Origin: Vulgatibacter incomptus_A | GTDB lineage: Bacteria; Myxococcota; Myxococcia; Myxococcales; Vulgatibacteraceae | Assembly: GCA_040391605.1 (NCBI GenBank) | Contig: JBEBXK010000015.1 | Location: 1-64,000, forward strand | Direction of reading: 5' to 3' | Length of the DNA: 64,000 bases | Part shown: positions 45,748-54,587 of the stretch, piece by piece | Layout: each line of letters begins with the position of its first letter | How positions within the stretch are numbered: position 1 is the first letter of the stretch | Program-made: the position numbers and the translations under genes | Notes under the pieces: generated by a model | What the model was told of the DNA's origin: nothing | Databases searched by the model: none | What the model saw: the letters and a program-made list of their open reading frames with translations, nothing else

Positions 45748-45992
45748 TCTACCGTCGGTGGTGACGGCAGAGCCGAAGTGGCTGCGCGCGGCCTCGAACG
45801 GCGATCGCATCTGCGCGTGATCGGTCCGGCTCGGATGATCGACCTGCGAGGCGCCAGGCGGCGAGCCGTTGCAGCCATGCAAGCGCCGCATCCCGCCCCA
45901 GTTCGGTCAGGTGCTCGCCAGGATCGATCCCGCTGGTCAGCGAGCGTCGCGTCCTGCGCATCCCCGCTCGGCGAAGGAGCCCAAGGTGCGCG

Positions 45993-46316
45993 TCAGGCCG
46001 GCAGGCGCCGATCGAGCGCGAGGATCGAGAGAGCGAGCACCGCCCCGCCCGCCACGAAGCCCGCGATCACGTCCGTCGCCCTGTGGACCCCCAGGACGAC
46101 GCGCGAGCCGCCGATGAGCGCGGCGACGAGGATCGAGCCCAAGTAGCCCCAGCGACGGAAGCCCGGATGGAGCCGTGTCAGGACGGCGAACAGGATCCCG
46201 TAGATGGCCACCGAGGCCATCGCGTGGCCGCTGGGGAAGCTGAAAATCCCCGGCGGCACGATCGCGGCGAGCGGGACGAGGAACAGCTCCGACCCCAGCA
46301 CCGTGATCGCCCGCAT
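45993..46316 (-). pseudogene. PAP2 phosphatase with internal deletion (lacks first motif)
   Basis: The 107-residue remnant reads MRAITVLGSELFLVPLAAIV and then PPGIFSFPSGHAMASVAIYG. In PAP2 enzymes a segment with the KxxxxxxRP first motif lies between the first helix and the PSGH motif; it is missing here. The second (FPSGHA) and third (GGSRVVLGVHRATDV) motifs are intact. Family-like sequence (PPWLVAAMRA) continues upstream of the ATG at 46316, so the N terminus also looks eroded. Function is likely lost. Confidence 0.65.
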
Positions 46317-46552
46317 CGCCGCTACCAGCCACGGCGGGCTCTTGCTGCCTGTGGGAGCCCTCCCACCGTCGATTCGCGGGCGCTCGGTCTGACTCAACGT
46401 CAAGCGGCCTGGCCTGATCCTCTGGACGCCGCCTTCACCCCGGAGGAGCCGCTTCGAGACGCGACCGCCGGTGCCGTATGTCCGTCGCTCCGGTGGAAGC
46501 CGCGATCTTGGTTCTGGTAAGCCCGCGATCCCCGGAGTGATACGCTCGGGCG

Positions 46553-47545
46553 ATGAATCCACGGACTCGCGAAGGGCTCGATCTCTCCACCGACCTGCTC
46601 GAGCGCTGGCGCCGCTTCGTCGCGTCGGCCGGGTCGCCATCCGTTTCGGATCAGGCGGTCGATGCAGCGTTCCACGACCTCGCCCGTCGGTACGGCGATC
46701 CGCGCCGCGCCTACCACAACGTCGACCACCTCAGGCATTGCTTCCGTGAGCTCGACGGGGCCAGGCGGCACCCGGCCTATGCCTCTCGCGATCTCCGGGC
46801 GATCGAGCTGGCGCTCTGGTTCCATGACGCGGTCTACCGCTCGTTCTGGTCGAACAACGAGGCCAAGAGCGCCGACCTGATGGAGACCGTCGCCCCGGGG
46901 CTTGGCTTCTCTCCGGAGGTCGTCGCCGCGACCCGGCGCATGATCGAAGGCACGAAGGCGCACGCCTCCACGGACGATCCCGATGAGCAGCTGATGTTCG
47001 ACTGCGATCTCTCGATCCTGGGACAAGAGGAGCCGGTCTTCGCCCGATTCCAGCAAGGGGTCCGGAAGGAGTACCAGTGGGTTCCCGGCTTCCTCTACGC
47101 GCGCCGCAGACGCACATTCCTCGAGTCGTTGCTCGCCCGCCCCGCCATCTTCCAGAGCGTACCGCTCCATGCCGCCTACGAGTCCTCGGCTCGGCGCAAC
47201 ATCGAGGCCGCCGTTCGGGGCCCCGACGCGAAGGACCGAGGCCCGCGTAGCGTCTCCTTCGACGACAGCCGGGTCTGGACCCACCGCGGAGACGCCACCC
47301 TGGACCAGGTGCGCTGGGATGCGCTCCAGCGAGTCGTGATCATCACCACCGACACCGGCCCGTTCACCGATGACGTGTTCTGGCTCCTCGACGGCGGTGA
47401 CGGCGGGCTCGTCGCGGGCAGCGAAGACGCTGGAGCGAACGAGCTCCGCGATCGGCTGATGAAGCTCCCGGACTTCGACTTCAAGGCGATGGCCCAGGCG
47501 ATGGGTTGTTCGGAGAACGCGGAGTTCGTCGTCTGGCGCCGTTGA
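46553..47545 (+). CDS. HD-domain phosphohydrolase fused to an uncharacterised C-terminal domain
   Basis: A 330-residue protein. Residues about 20-205 form a predicted metal-dependent HD hydrolase: RRAYHNVDHLRHCF, then ELALWFHDAVYR (the HD pair) and LMFDCDLSILG. The C-terminal ~100 residues are a separate domain (VSFDDSRVWTHR, VRWDALQRVVIITTDTGPF, DVFWLLDG, LPDFDFKAMAQAMGCSENAE, FVVWRR). This domain occurs as a stand-alone small protein in other genomes as far as I recall. No function is known. It is separated from the deletion remnants on both sides. Confidence 0.75.
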   Translation: MNPRTREGLDLSTDLLERWRRFVASAGSPSVSDQAVDAAFHDLARRYGDPRRAYHNVDHLRHCFRELDGARRHPAYASRDLRAIELALWFHDAVYRSFWSNNEAKSADLMETVAPGLGFSPEVVAATRRMIEGTKAHASTDDPDEQLMFDCDLSILGQEEPVFARFQQGVRKEYQWVPGFLYARRRRTFLESLLARPAIFQSVPLHAAYESSARRNIEAAVRGPDAKDRGPRSVSFDDSRVWTHRGDATLDQVRWDALQRVVIITTDTGPFTDDVFWLLDGGDGGLVAGSEDAGANELRDRLMKLPDFDFKAMAQAMGCSENAEFVVWRR

Positions 47546-47590
47546 GATCCTTCAGCGATCGGTTGAGCACCGGAGTGGTCGCCGGCCTCT

Positions 47591-47773
47591 TCAGGGCGGG
47601 GTATCCGATGCACGAGCGCCGCCCCCCACCTCGTTCAGAAAAGCCAGGGTGAGGTGCATTCCCTCCGGCTTCGACCACCTGGCATCGGAAGCCAAGGGAC
47701 GCAGCCGTACCAGCGTCGTCTCGAGCGAGTCGCGGACATTCGCATCAGGATTCACCGCGACGTACAACTGCAT
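47591..47773 (-). pseudogene. Truncated ThpR copy (N-terminal fragment)
   Basis: A 60-residue fragment starting MQLYVAVNPDANVRDSLETT and including WSKPEGMHLTLAFLNEVG, that is, only the first HLTL motif. It is the duplicate of the first third of thpR at 39637-40203; the second H-x-T motif and everything after it are gone. The new C-terminal bases (GGARASDTPP) are unrelated. It cannot be an active 2H-phosphoesterase. Confidence 0.8.
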
Positions 47774-47795
47774 CTCTTGGCCCTCCGCGCACCAG
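47625..47795. repeat. Direct repeat of the thpR 5' region (partner at about 40055-40225)
   Basis: About 160-170 bases here match 40055-40225 in the same orientation, with roughly four of five bases identical by eye. The match covers the first third of thpR and about 20 bases upstream of its start codon. The two copies flank about 7.5 kb holding the ATPase-channel operon, hydrolase, PAP2 remnant and HD gene, so they could recombine and delete that block. Confidence 0.8.
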
Positions 47796-47974
47796 CTCCC
47801 ATGGTAACGCTCTTGGCGCGATGGACGCCTTCTCCGGAGCGGCGCCGCGGGCAACGGTGAGGCAGGAGCGCCGGCGAGTGGCCGCGCGAGGACAGATGAT
47901 AGGCGCTCCAACCACCCCAACTCCCTGAATTCACATCGAACTACCACACGAAATGATTCTTTGTGTGCCATCAA

Positions 47975-48002
47975 TTGACTCATTGTTTGATTCCGGTAGG
48001 AT
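47975..48002 (+). promoter_or_regulatory. Putative sigma-70-type promoter
   Basis: TTGACT at 47975-47980 and TAGGAT at 47997-48002 are separated by 16 bases, 34 bases upstream of the ATG of the heme-motif lipoprotein. The local sequence is also less GC-rich than its surroundings, as expected for a promoter. A GGAG site follows before the start codon. Confidence 0.5.
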
Positions 48003-48036
48003 CGAGTCATCATCCCCATCCTCCCCCCGGAGAAAT

Positions 48037-49635
48037 ATGAGCCAGATCAAGCTTGCCAGTCTTTTGCCCGTGGCGTTGATCGCCACCCTTGGATTCGGCT
48101 GTCAGCAGGAACCGCCAGACCCAGCACAGGAATCCTTCGCTCAGCAGAAGCATGCGTTGATCCACGAACGATCGCTTGCCGTCACCGAGGTGGCGATGCT
48201 GGAGGATTTCCCCCTCGAACGGGTCCTCGACCAGCTCGCCTCACAGTCCGGCGTCCCCGGCATGACCGCGCTGAAGCTCTTCAACCAGCTCTGGGACACC
48301 CAGAACCCCGCGCCGGGGATCGCCCCGGGCCCCCATTGCGACGACCATTCGAGCTTCGCTGGTGGCCCCGGACTCAACGAGTTTCCGTGGGAGTGCCCCA
48401 GGGTCGAGAGCTACCAGGCCGGAGTCGATCCATTCCGCGGCGACCCCAGGGAACACCTCTACATGCCCATCGGCCTCTTCAATCGCTTCGATCTCGCCCC
48501 CTCGAACGGCGCACACTGTGGCGAATACCGGATCGTTTACGCGATGAGACCCGGGCACCCCGATGCGATCCTGAGAGGCCGGAACTTCATCATCTTCGAG
48601 GCGATCCTCCCCAACCCCATGCCTGCGATGGGTCTGGACGCGTGCAAGGATGTGGCCGTCTTCTGGAGCCAGCTCTCCGACCCGACGATGAGCGATGCCA
48701 GCAGGCGATCGGGCCTGGAGAAGTTCTATTTCCATGGCCTCGGCATGTCTTCCATCAGCTTCGATCCGGTGGTCCACGTGAACCACTACGGCCTGATGGT
48801 CGGCGGCAACGGCTACTCCTGCTCCACCGGGCAGATCCGGACCAACCAGTTCGTAGACGGCCCGTGGAACATGCGCGAGTACAAGCTGACCAACGACTGC
48901 CGCTGCGGGACCTGCGAGCTGAAGATGGTCCCGATGACCGTGAAGGACAATCCCTACGGCGATCTCTTCAACTCGAGCAGCCCCGAGCCGCTCGCGCCGG
49001 CCCTTCGAAACACGATCATCAACCAGGTCCACACCCTCGCGACCAACGACATCAATCGCTTCGGCTACCGCGTGGACGACAGCCTCAACGCGGCAGAGAG
49101 CCCCATCGACGATCCGGCCCAGATCAACAACTATCCGCAGCAGTTCGTGTCGTCGCCGTTCGGCCCCTTCGCCTCGGCCATCGCAGCAAACATCCCCCCT
49201 ACGTCCTCGCTCACCCCTGACCACATCATCGCTCGTGCGCACGCCCTCTCCTGCGCCGGCTGCCACCGGCAGAGCGATAGTGCCGATCTGGGCCAAGGCA
49301 TGATCTGGCCCAACTCACAGGGCTTCACCCATGTCCATGAGTTCGCCAGCGGCACGCCGCTCTCCTTCGAGATCTCCGATGGTCTGAAGGACGTCTTCCT
49401 GCCGTTCCGTGAACAGATCCTCATGGAATTCCTCGCCGCCGGCTCGAGCGGACCCGGAGCCGATCGCTGCGCGATCCGGACCCCCGAGCCGCTGGATCTG
49501 ACTCCCGCCGAATGCGCCGAGCTCGCCAAGACCAAATCGGCCCGCCCCTTCCCCGCCGATGCTTCTCGCCTCATTCGCTCCTTGCGCACCAAGTGGGAAG
49601 GCAGAGGCATCCTGGGTCGAATGGCCGGCCATTGA
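48037..49635 (+). CDS. Putative c-type-heme-containing lipoprotein
   Basis: A 532-residue lipoprotein of unknown function. The lipobox ends at Cys22 (LIATLGFGC). There is one CXXCH heme-attachment motif, CAGCH at 406-410 (ALSCAGCHRQSDSADLGQG), and further Cys clusters (DCRCGTCELK). Much of the protein is rich in Asn, Pro and aromatic residues, suggesting an extracytoplasmic beta-rich fold. The ATG at 48037 has GGAG upstream. A perfect hairpin terminator follows its stop. An electron-transfer or oxidoreductase role is possible but not shown. Confidence 0.8.
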   Translation: MSQIKLASLLPVALIATLGFGCQQEPPDPAQESFAQQKHALIHERSLAVTEVAMLEDFPLERVLDQLASQSGVPGMTALKLFNQLWDTQNPAPGIAPGPHCDDHSSFAGGPGLNEFPWECPRVESYQAGVDPFRGDPREHLYMPIGLFNRFDLAPSNGAHCGEYRIVYAMRPGHPDAILRGRNFIIFEAILPNPMPAMGLDACKDVAVFWSQLSDPTMSDASRRSGLEKFYFHGLGMSSISFDPVVHVNHYGLMVGGNGYSCSTGQIRTNQFVDGPWNMREYKLTNDCRCGTCELKMVPMTVKDNPYGDLFNSSSPEPLAPALRNTIINQVHTLATNDINRFGYRVDDSLNAAESPIDDPAQINNYPQQFVSSPFGPFASAIAANIPPTSSLTPDHIIARAHALSCAGCHRQSDSADLGQGMIWPNSQGFTHVHEFASGTPLSFEISDGLKDVFLPFREQILMEFLAAGSSGPGADRCAIRTPEPLDLTPAECAELAKTKSARPFPADASRLIRSLRTKWEGRGILGRMAGH

Positions 49636-49723
49636 CCTAGCCGATCCAGTCCCGCCCTATCGGTAGCGTCGTCTGCTGCCGATACGCTTCCGCTCAGGCG
49701 GGAGTCGGGCGTAGGCAACAACG

Positions 49724-49761
49724 GACCGCAGCCGCACGACTCCGATCGTGCGGCTGCGGTC
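49724..49761 (+). terminator. Rho-independent terminator
   Basis: The arms GACCGCAGCCGCACGA (49724-49739) and TCGTGCGGCTGCGGTC (49746-49761) pair perfectly over 16 bp, with a 6-base loop (CTCCGA). A T-rich tail TTCTTCATTTC follows. It closes the heme-lipoprotein gene, 88 bases after its stop. Confidence 0.85.
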
Positions 49762-49911
49762 TTCTTCATTTCAAAGCAATGTATCGGCGTCGACGGCCAC
49801 GACGATCCGCCAGGGCTAGAGCCGGATCGCCTCGTCAGCAGGCCTTCCGTCGCTCACCGCGGCCAGCCCTCGGTGACCGCAGCATCGAGCGTGGCCCGGT
49901 GCTGAAGGGGG

Positions 49912-50225
49912 GACTTCACAGGCCGAGACGGCGAGGATGTCGTCGGGGTCCAGGCCGAGCTCGATCGCTGGGTTGTCGAGATCGCTGGCGAGCGCGAACG
50001 CGGCACCACCGGAAAGCGGCCGCTCCGCGTCTTCCTCGAGGTCGAGCAGGCAGCGCTCCTGCCGCTGCCGACGATCCGGTTCGGGCCGGTCGTCCGGAAG
50101 GAGGCGCGCGTCCACCAGGACAGCCACGTCGCCTTCGAGAAGCGCCTCTACTCGGTCCCTTGGCGCTGGAGCGGCACGAGAACGTTCTCATCGTCGGCCC
50201 CACCGGCGTCGGGAAGTCGAGCCCG
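49912..50225 (+). pseudogene. IS21-family transposase remnant (IstA end joined to IstB P-loop)
   Basis: One frame encodes the C-terminal part of an IS21 IstA transposase: VQAELDRWVVEIAGERERG, TTGKRPLRVFLEVEQAALLP, then KEARVHQDSHVAFEKRLYSV and PWRW. At about 50165 the frame shifts, and another frame reads ERHENVLIVGPTGVGKSS, the Walker A region of the IstB ATPase. The start of istA, the junction between the genes and the rest of istB are deleted. No IS ends were found. It is a dead insertion-sequence relic. Confidence 0.7.
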
Positions 50226-50631
50226 ATGCGCCCACCAGGCGGCGCCGGAGCCAGTCGAGTCTTCCGAGCACGCGCGGGTTTCTCCCCGCGGTAGGAGCCT
50301 GTCCCGCGTGAAGATCCGCCCGACTCTCCCCGGCGTCGCGATCCCGTCCACCTCGGCCGCTCCCGGCTCGACCAGAGAGGCAGGCGCGGCCCGGGTTAGC
50401 CTCGCGCAGGCTGATGGATGCCCGCGGCTTCGGCTTACGAGGCCAGCTACAGCGATCCCGAAGTAGCGCCTTCCAGCTTCTTGGGAGCCGGAGCTGCGGT
50501 CGTCCATTCGCCTGCGTTCGCCTCACGGCGCGGCCAGCGTGGCAGACCGAAGTTGAAAGCAGGTGGCAGCCGGCCTTCCCCCAGCATCAGGCTCGCTCGG
50601 GCAGGGTCGTCCAGCAACCAATGCGGGAGGC
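50226..50631. other. No gene seen
   Basis: About 400 bases between the IS21 remnant and the small membrane-protein gene. Open frames are short and show no recognisable protein. It is probably further degraded insertion-sequence or intergenic DNA. Confidence 0.5.
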
Positions 50632-51021
50632 TCATGCGTTCCGCAGCGCGAAATACTCGCATCGCGAGAATGACGACCGCACCGAGACGATCGCCTGCAC
50701 GCCCAAGAGCGCGAGCAGGAAGTAGAGTTCGGTCTGCTCCTTCGGCGGCTTTGCTGCCAGCGCCGGCACGCGCCAGAGAAGCTCGAGCCCCACGATTGTT
50801 CCGACGGCGAGAAGTGTCGCGACCTGCAGCCAGCATCCGAAGCCGCGACGAAACCTCCCGGCCTTGAAATAGGCGCTCGGCTCGGGGATCTTCTCGGGCC
50901 CGTCTACGCCAGGGATCGGAGGGAGGTCCGAAACGGCCGCCAAAAGCACCTTCTCGAGTTCCCCCACCCTACGGTCAAGCTCGGCATGGAGCCCCGCCTC
51001 GATCTCCTCGAGCGACGGCAT
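50632..51021 (-). CDS. Small membrane protein downstream of an ImmA/IrrE gene
   Basis: A 129-residue hypothetical protein. An acidic helix (IEAGLHAELDRRVGELEKVL) leads to two membrane segments (about residues 63-82, WLQVATLLAVGTIVGLELLW, and 97-117). It starts 29 bases after the stop of the ImmA/IrrE-type gene on the same strand, so the two probably form a small operon. No family was recognised. A membrane target or effector for the peptidase is a guess. Confidence 0.6.
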   Translation of the reverse strand: MPSLEEIEAGLHAELDRRVGELEKVLLAAVSDLPPIPGVDGPEKIPEPSAYFKAGRFRRGFGCWLQVATLLAVGTIVGLELLWRVPALAAKPPKEQTELYFLLALLGVQAIVSVRSSFSRCEYFALRNA

Positions 51022-51050
51022 CGGCTCTTCGCCACCCGCCTGCTTCTCGC

Positions 51051-51554
51051 TCAGCAGTACCCCGCCAGCTTCCCCAAACGGATCCGCATCGCCGGCTCCG
51101 AGACCTCGAACATTCGAGCGAGTTTCGGCACGTCGGCGCCGTAGGACATGGCGATCGGATCGAGCATCCAGAACGGCATCAGGAGGTCGGCGGCGAAGCG
51201 GTTGGCCTCGACCTCCTTCGGGTCGTTGTCATGCCAGCCGCCGGGCCGATACGCCTCGCCGAGCGGGTGCATCATCAGATGGCCGAGCTCGTGTGCGATC
51301 GTGAAGCGCTGGCGAAAAGGCGTCTGCCCCAGCCTCGACACCTGGATCTCGGCGGAGTTCTCGTCCGCGAAGATGCGGCCCGCCCACGGCGCGAAGGGCA
51401 GGAAGGTGACCTTGATTCTCAAAGCACGGGCGAGTTCTTCGACGTCCACCGGGGGAGCGACGATCCCGAAAGTGCGGAGCACTCGATCGGCATCGGCTCC
51501 ACTGTCGCGCAATCGCTTCCAGAGCGGCTGCTGGAGCTGCTTGACGAGCGACAT
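51051..51554 (-). CDS. ImmA/IrrE-family metallopeptidase
   Basis: A 167-residue ImmA/IrrE (COG2856) protein. The zinc motif is HELGH at 88-92 (FTIAHELGHLMMHP), followed by EVEANRFAADLLMP. The N-terminal part includes VDVEELARALRIKV. The ATG at 51554 has a perfect AAAGGAGGT site. Such proteins usually cleave an XRE-type repressor or act with one. Here no DNA-binding partner is next to it, and the gene sits beside IS relics, suggesting a mobile-element remnant. Confidence 0.85.
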   Translation of the reverse strand: MSLVKQLQQPLWKRLRDSGADADRVLRTFGIVAPPVDVEELARALRIKVTFLPFAPWAGRIFADENSAEIQVSRLGQTPFRQRFTIAHELGHLMMHPLGEAYRPGGWHDNDPKEVEANRFAADLLMPFWMLDPIAMSYGADVPKLARMFEVSEPAMRIRLGKLAGYC

Positions 51555-52207
51555 GGCGACCTCCTTTCGACTTCGATACTCGCCCGGCTCGTGCGGGCCC
51601 GTCAATCTGGCGCTCCCTATCAATCTGTGCCCAGCCACGCAATCAGATGCGAGGACGCGCCAGACGGTGCGATGGCTGGGCGTGAGGGCCCTTGCCCTGC
51701 CGTGAAAGTCCCGGGACACGGTCATCACCAAGCCTGGGATTTCCCGCGCCTCCCTGGCCACCGCTTTGGGGATCCAACCGCGTGGGCAGGGCCAGCCATT
51801 GCGCCGCCTCCTGGAAGACGTGGAACTCGGTTCCGTCATGAATGCCTCCGAACTGCGCCGGAACAAGATGACAAGGCTACCGCAAGCCTCTGACATTCCC
51901 CGAAAGGTCCATAATTCCGCGATGTTCCATACAACCAGGGTGAAACGTACCGGGGGCGGTCTTGAGTCGCGGGGGCTCACGACCATCCCAGAGTCGCGCT
52001 GCCGCGGCATTGTCGGGAAAGTGCGCCGAGGAATCGCCCAGCACGTGGCCCGCATCAGGTTGCGAGCGGTGCCCACAAGTGAACCAGCAGCGGGTACAGA
52101 CGCCGCTGCAGGTTCGTCCGCACCGCTCTCGCGGACGGCCCATTTCTGGACCAGACAGGAAAGAGCCCGTTGAATCGTGAATCGCCCTCTTCCCACCGTC
52201 CACTCCA
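51555..52207. other. No gene seen
   Basis: About 650 bases between the ImmA/IrrE and acyltransferase genes. Open frames on both strands look non-coding. One frame contains the protein-like string TEFHVFQEAAQWLALP, but it ends quickly and is not recognised. It may hold the degraded partner of the ImmA/IrrE gene. Confidence 0.5.
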
Positions 52208-54215
52208 ATGACACAGCCGACCGACCAGCCCCCCAGCCCCCCAGCCCCCCAGCCCCCCAGGCACGCAGGAACGCACAGCCTCCCGTTTCGGCCGGACATC
52301 GAGGGCCTGCGCGCCGTCGCCATCGGTCTGGTAGTCGCCTTCCACGCCAACTGCGGTTCGTCTCCGGCGGGTTCGTCGGCGTCGACGTCTTCTTCGTCCT
52401 CTCCGGCTACCTGATCATCCGGCTGCTCCTGGCGGAGTACGCCGCCACCGGGCGCATCTCGCTCCTCACGTTCTACGCCCGCCGCGCGCGCCGGCTGCTC
52501 CCGGCGATGGCCGCCATGCTGCTCGTCACCCTGGCGGCGAGTGCGGCGCTGTACTCGCCGCTCGAGCACCTCCGGTTCTCGGAGACGGCCCTCGCGACCG
52601 CCGCCTACGCGAGCAACCTCCTCTTCGCCCACCGCGCCGCCGATTATTGGAGCACGACCTCCTCGCTCGATCCCCTGCTGCATACCTGGTCGCTGTCGGT
52701 CGAAGAGCAGTTCTACCTCGTCTGGCCACTCCTCTTCTTCGCGCTCCTGAAGGCGCCCCGAAAGCTCGCGCTCTGGGCGACGCTGGTGGGCTCGCTGCTG
52801 TCCTTGCTCCTCTCCCTGCACCTGACCATCCGGTTCCAGCCCTACGCGTTCTTCCTACCGACGAGCCGGGCTTGGGAGTTCGGCGCCGGCGCCCTCCTGG
52901 CGCTGGTCGGCGGCCGGGTGGGGAGATCCGTCGCGATCAACCCGACCTTGCTCCTGGCGCTGGGGCTTGCGGCCATCTTCGGATCCTCCCTCGCCTTCGA
53001 CGACGGGACGCCTTTCCCAGGCCTGGCGGCGCTGCTCCCCGTCGCCGGCACGATCCTCTGCCTGCAAGTGGGCGAGCACACCGGCGAGCCGACGCCCCTG
53101 CACCGTGGCTCCTGCACGCCCCAGTGATGCAGTCCCTCGGGCGGATCTCGTATTCCTGGCACCTCTGGCATTGGCCGGTCCTCGTCTTCGGCGAGCACCT
53201 CTTCGGAGATCCGTCGTTCGCGTGGACCGCACCCGCCATCCTTGCTTCGCTGGGGCTGGCGACTCTCTCCTTCCGCTGGGTGGAGAACCCGATCCGCCAC
53301 AGCCTGTACCTGCGGCACCTCAACCGCCGCTCGCTTGCCGGCGCGGGGATCCTGACCGTCGTCAGCGTCTCGATCGCTGGCGCCTGGTGGACGGCCGCCC
53401 AAATCGCCGACGAGCAGAGCCGCGCGATCCTCGCCGCGAAGAGCGATCTCCCGATCATCTACAAGAAGAAGGACTGCCACGCAGCGTACGAGGTCAGAGA
53501 GGCGATCGGCTGCACGTTCGGAGAGGAGGGCGCGGACTTCAAAGTCGTGCTGGTCGGAGACAGCCACGCCGGCTCGTGGTTTCCGCCGCTCCACGCGATC
53601 GCCCTGGAGCGCTCCTGGCAATTGACGTCCCTCACCAAGAGCGCCTGCCCGATGGTCGACGTCGAGGTCGCCCCGGGCGACATGGGGCGAAAGTACGACG
53701 AGTGCACCACCTGGAGGCGGAATGTCATCGAGAGGGTTCGTGCTCTCGAGCCGGACCTCGTCGTGGTGGGAACCGCGACGTACCTCTACACCCGCGATGG
53801 GCCGGGCAAGGTCGACACCGCGGAGTGGGTCGCCCGTTCCGAGCGCACTCTCCACGATCTCTCCCAGACGAGCAAAGGAGTCATCGTCCTTCGAGACGTG
53901 CCCCACCTGGGGTTCGATGGGCCCACCTGCCTCTCGGCAGAGCGGTGGAGGCCTGGGAAGCCGACGTCTTGTGTGGCCAGCATGGCGCCCGCCTTCGGCG
54001 GCGATCGGTATGAACTCGAAGCGGCGGCAACTCGGCACCTCCAGAACGTCCGGTTCGTCGATCTGAGTGCAACGTTCTGCCGTGACGGCGACTGCCCCGC
54101 AGTCATCGATGGGACCATCGCATATCGAGATTCCAACCACCTCACGGCGCCGTTCGCCTTGGGTCTCAAGCCGATTCTCGAATCCGCGGTTTCGGGCGAG
54201 TTCGCATGGAGGTAA
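52208..54215 (+). pseudogene. OafA-type acyltransferase-3/SGNH gene with two frameshifts
   Basis: Reading three frames in turn reconstructs an O-acetyltransferase of about 669 residues: 52208 to about 52350 (RPDIEGLRAVAIGLVVAFHA), then to about 53110 (VSGGFVGVDVFFVLSGYLI, then many helices and LHTWSLSVEEQFYLVWPLL), then to 54215 (SLGRISYSWHLWHWPVLVFG and the SGNH part VLVGDSHAGSW with final DSNHLT). Each joint needs one missing base. The total of 2008 plus 2 bases is an exact multiple of 3, so the frameshifts are recent or are sequence errors. O-acetylation of surface polysaccharide is its likely role if intact. Confidence 0.8.
52227..52260 (+). repeat. Octanucleotide repeat in the acyltransferase 5' end
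   Basis: The unit AGCCCCCC occurs four times in a row at 52227-52234, 52235-52242, 52243-52250 and 52251-52258, plus AG. It lies about 20 bases after the ATG at 52208 and encodes a Pro-rich stretch. Since 8 is not a multiple of 3, gain or loss of a unit would shift the frame, the design of known phase-variable genes. Confidence 0.8.
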
Positions 54216-54587
54216 ATCTTGCTCGGCCGCTCCAACCTCGTCCAGCGAAAGCGGACACCTGATCGGTCCCTAACGCCGCCCGCCGCATCGAGCGAGGACA
54301 CCGCCGAACTCTTTGACGCGACGATCAACTCTGGGTATGGTTCCTCCGCCTCGACTTGGCAGATACGAAATCGAAGAGGATGGGTCGGGGCCGGCTGGCG
54401 AACTCAGGACATCGGTGGCGCGCCTATCTGCCAGCACCCACCAGAGAAAGTCAGTTGGTTGGGTGATCCGAAATCAGCGTATTCGCATAGACCGAAGCGA
54501 CAAAAACCTCTTGATCGAACCAGACACGAGTGTATCCTAAGCTTGCCCGCTGCCATAAAGGCAGCGAGACAACCCGCGGTACATTGA
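54216..54587. other. No gene seen
   Basis: About 370 bases of lower GC between the acyltransferase and a small hypothetical gene. Possible short frames show no recognised protein. Confidence 0.5.

Noticed and set aside
44326..45891. A minus-strand open frame of about 520 codons
   Set aside because: It is antisense to the MscS-type and hydrolase genes, which have clear family motifs.
45749..45961. A minus-strand frame with protein-like LTSGIDPGEHLTELGRDAAL
   Set aside because: It is short and I cannot link it to a family; it may be another remnant but the evidence is too weak.
51766..52173. A plus-strand open frame in the gene-free stretch after the ImmA/IrrE gene
   Set aside because: It has no family features, mixed composition and no good ribosome-binding site.
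54219..54587. A plus-strand frame between the acyltransferase and the small hypothetical gene
   Set aside because: No recognised motif and no conserved start; probably chance.
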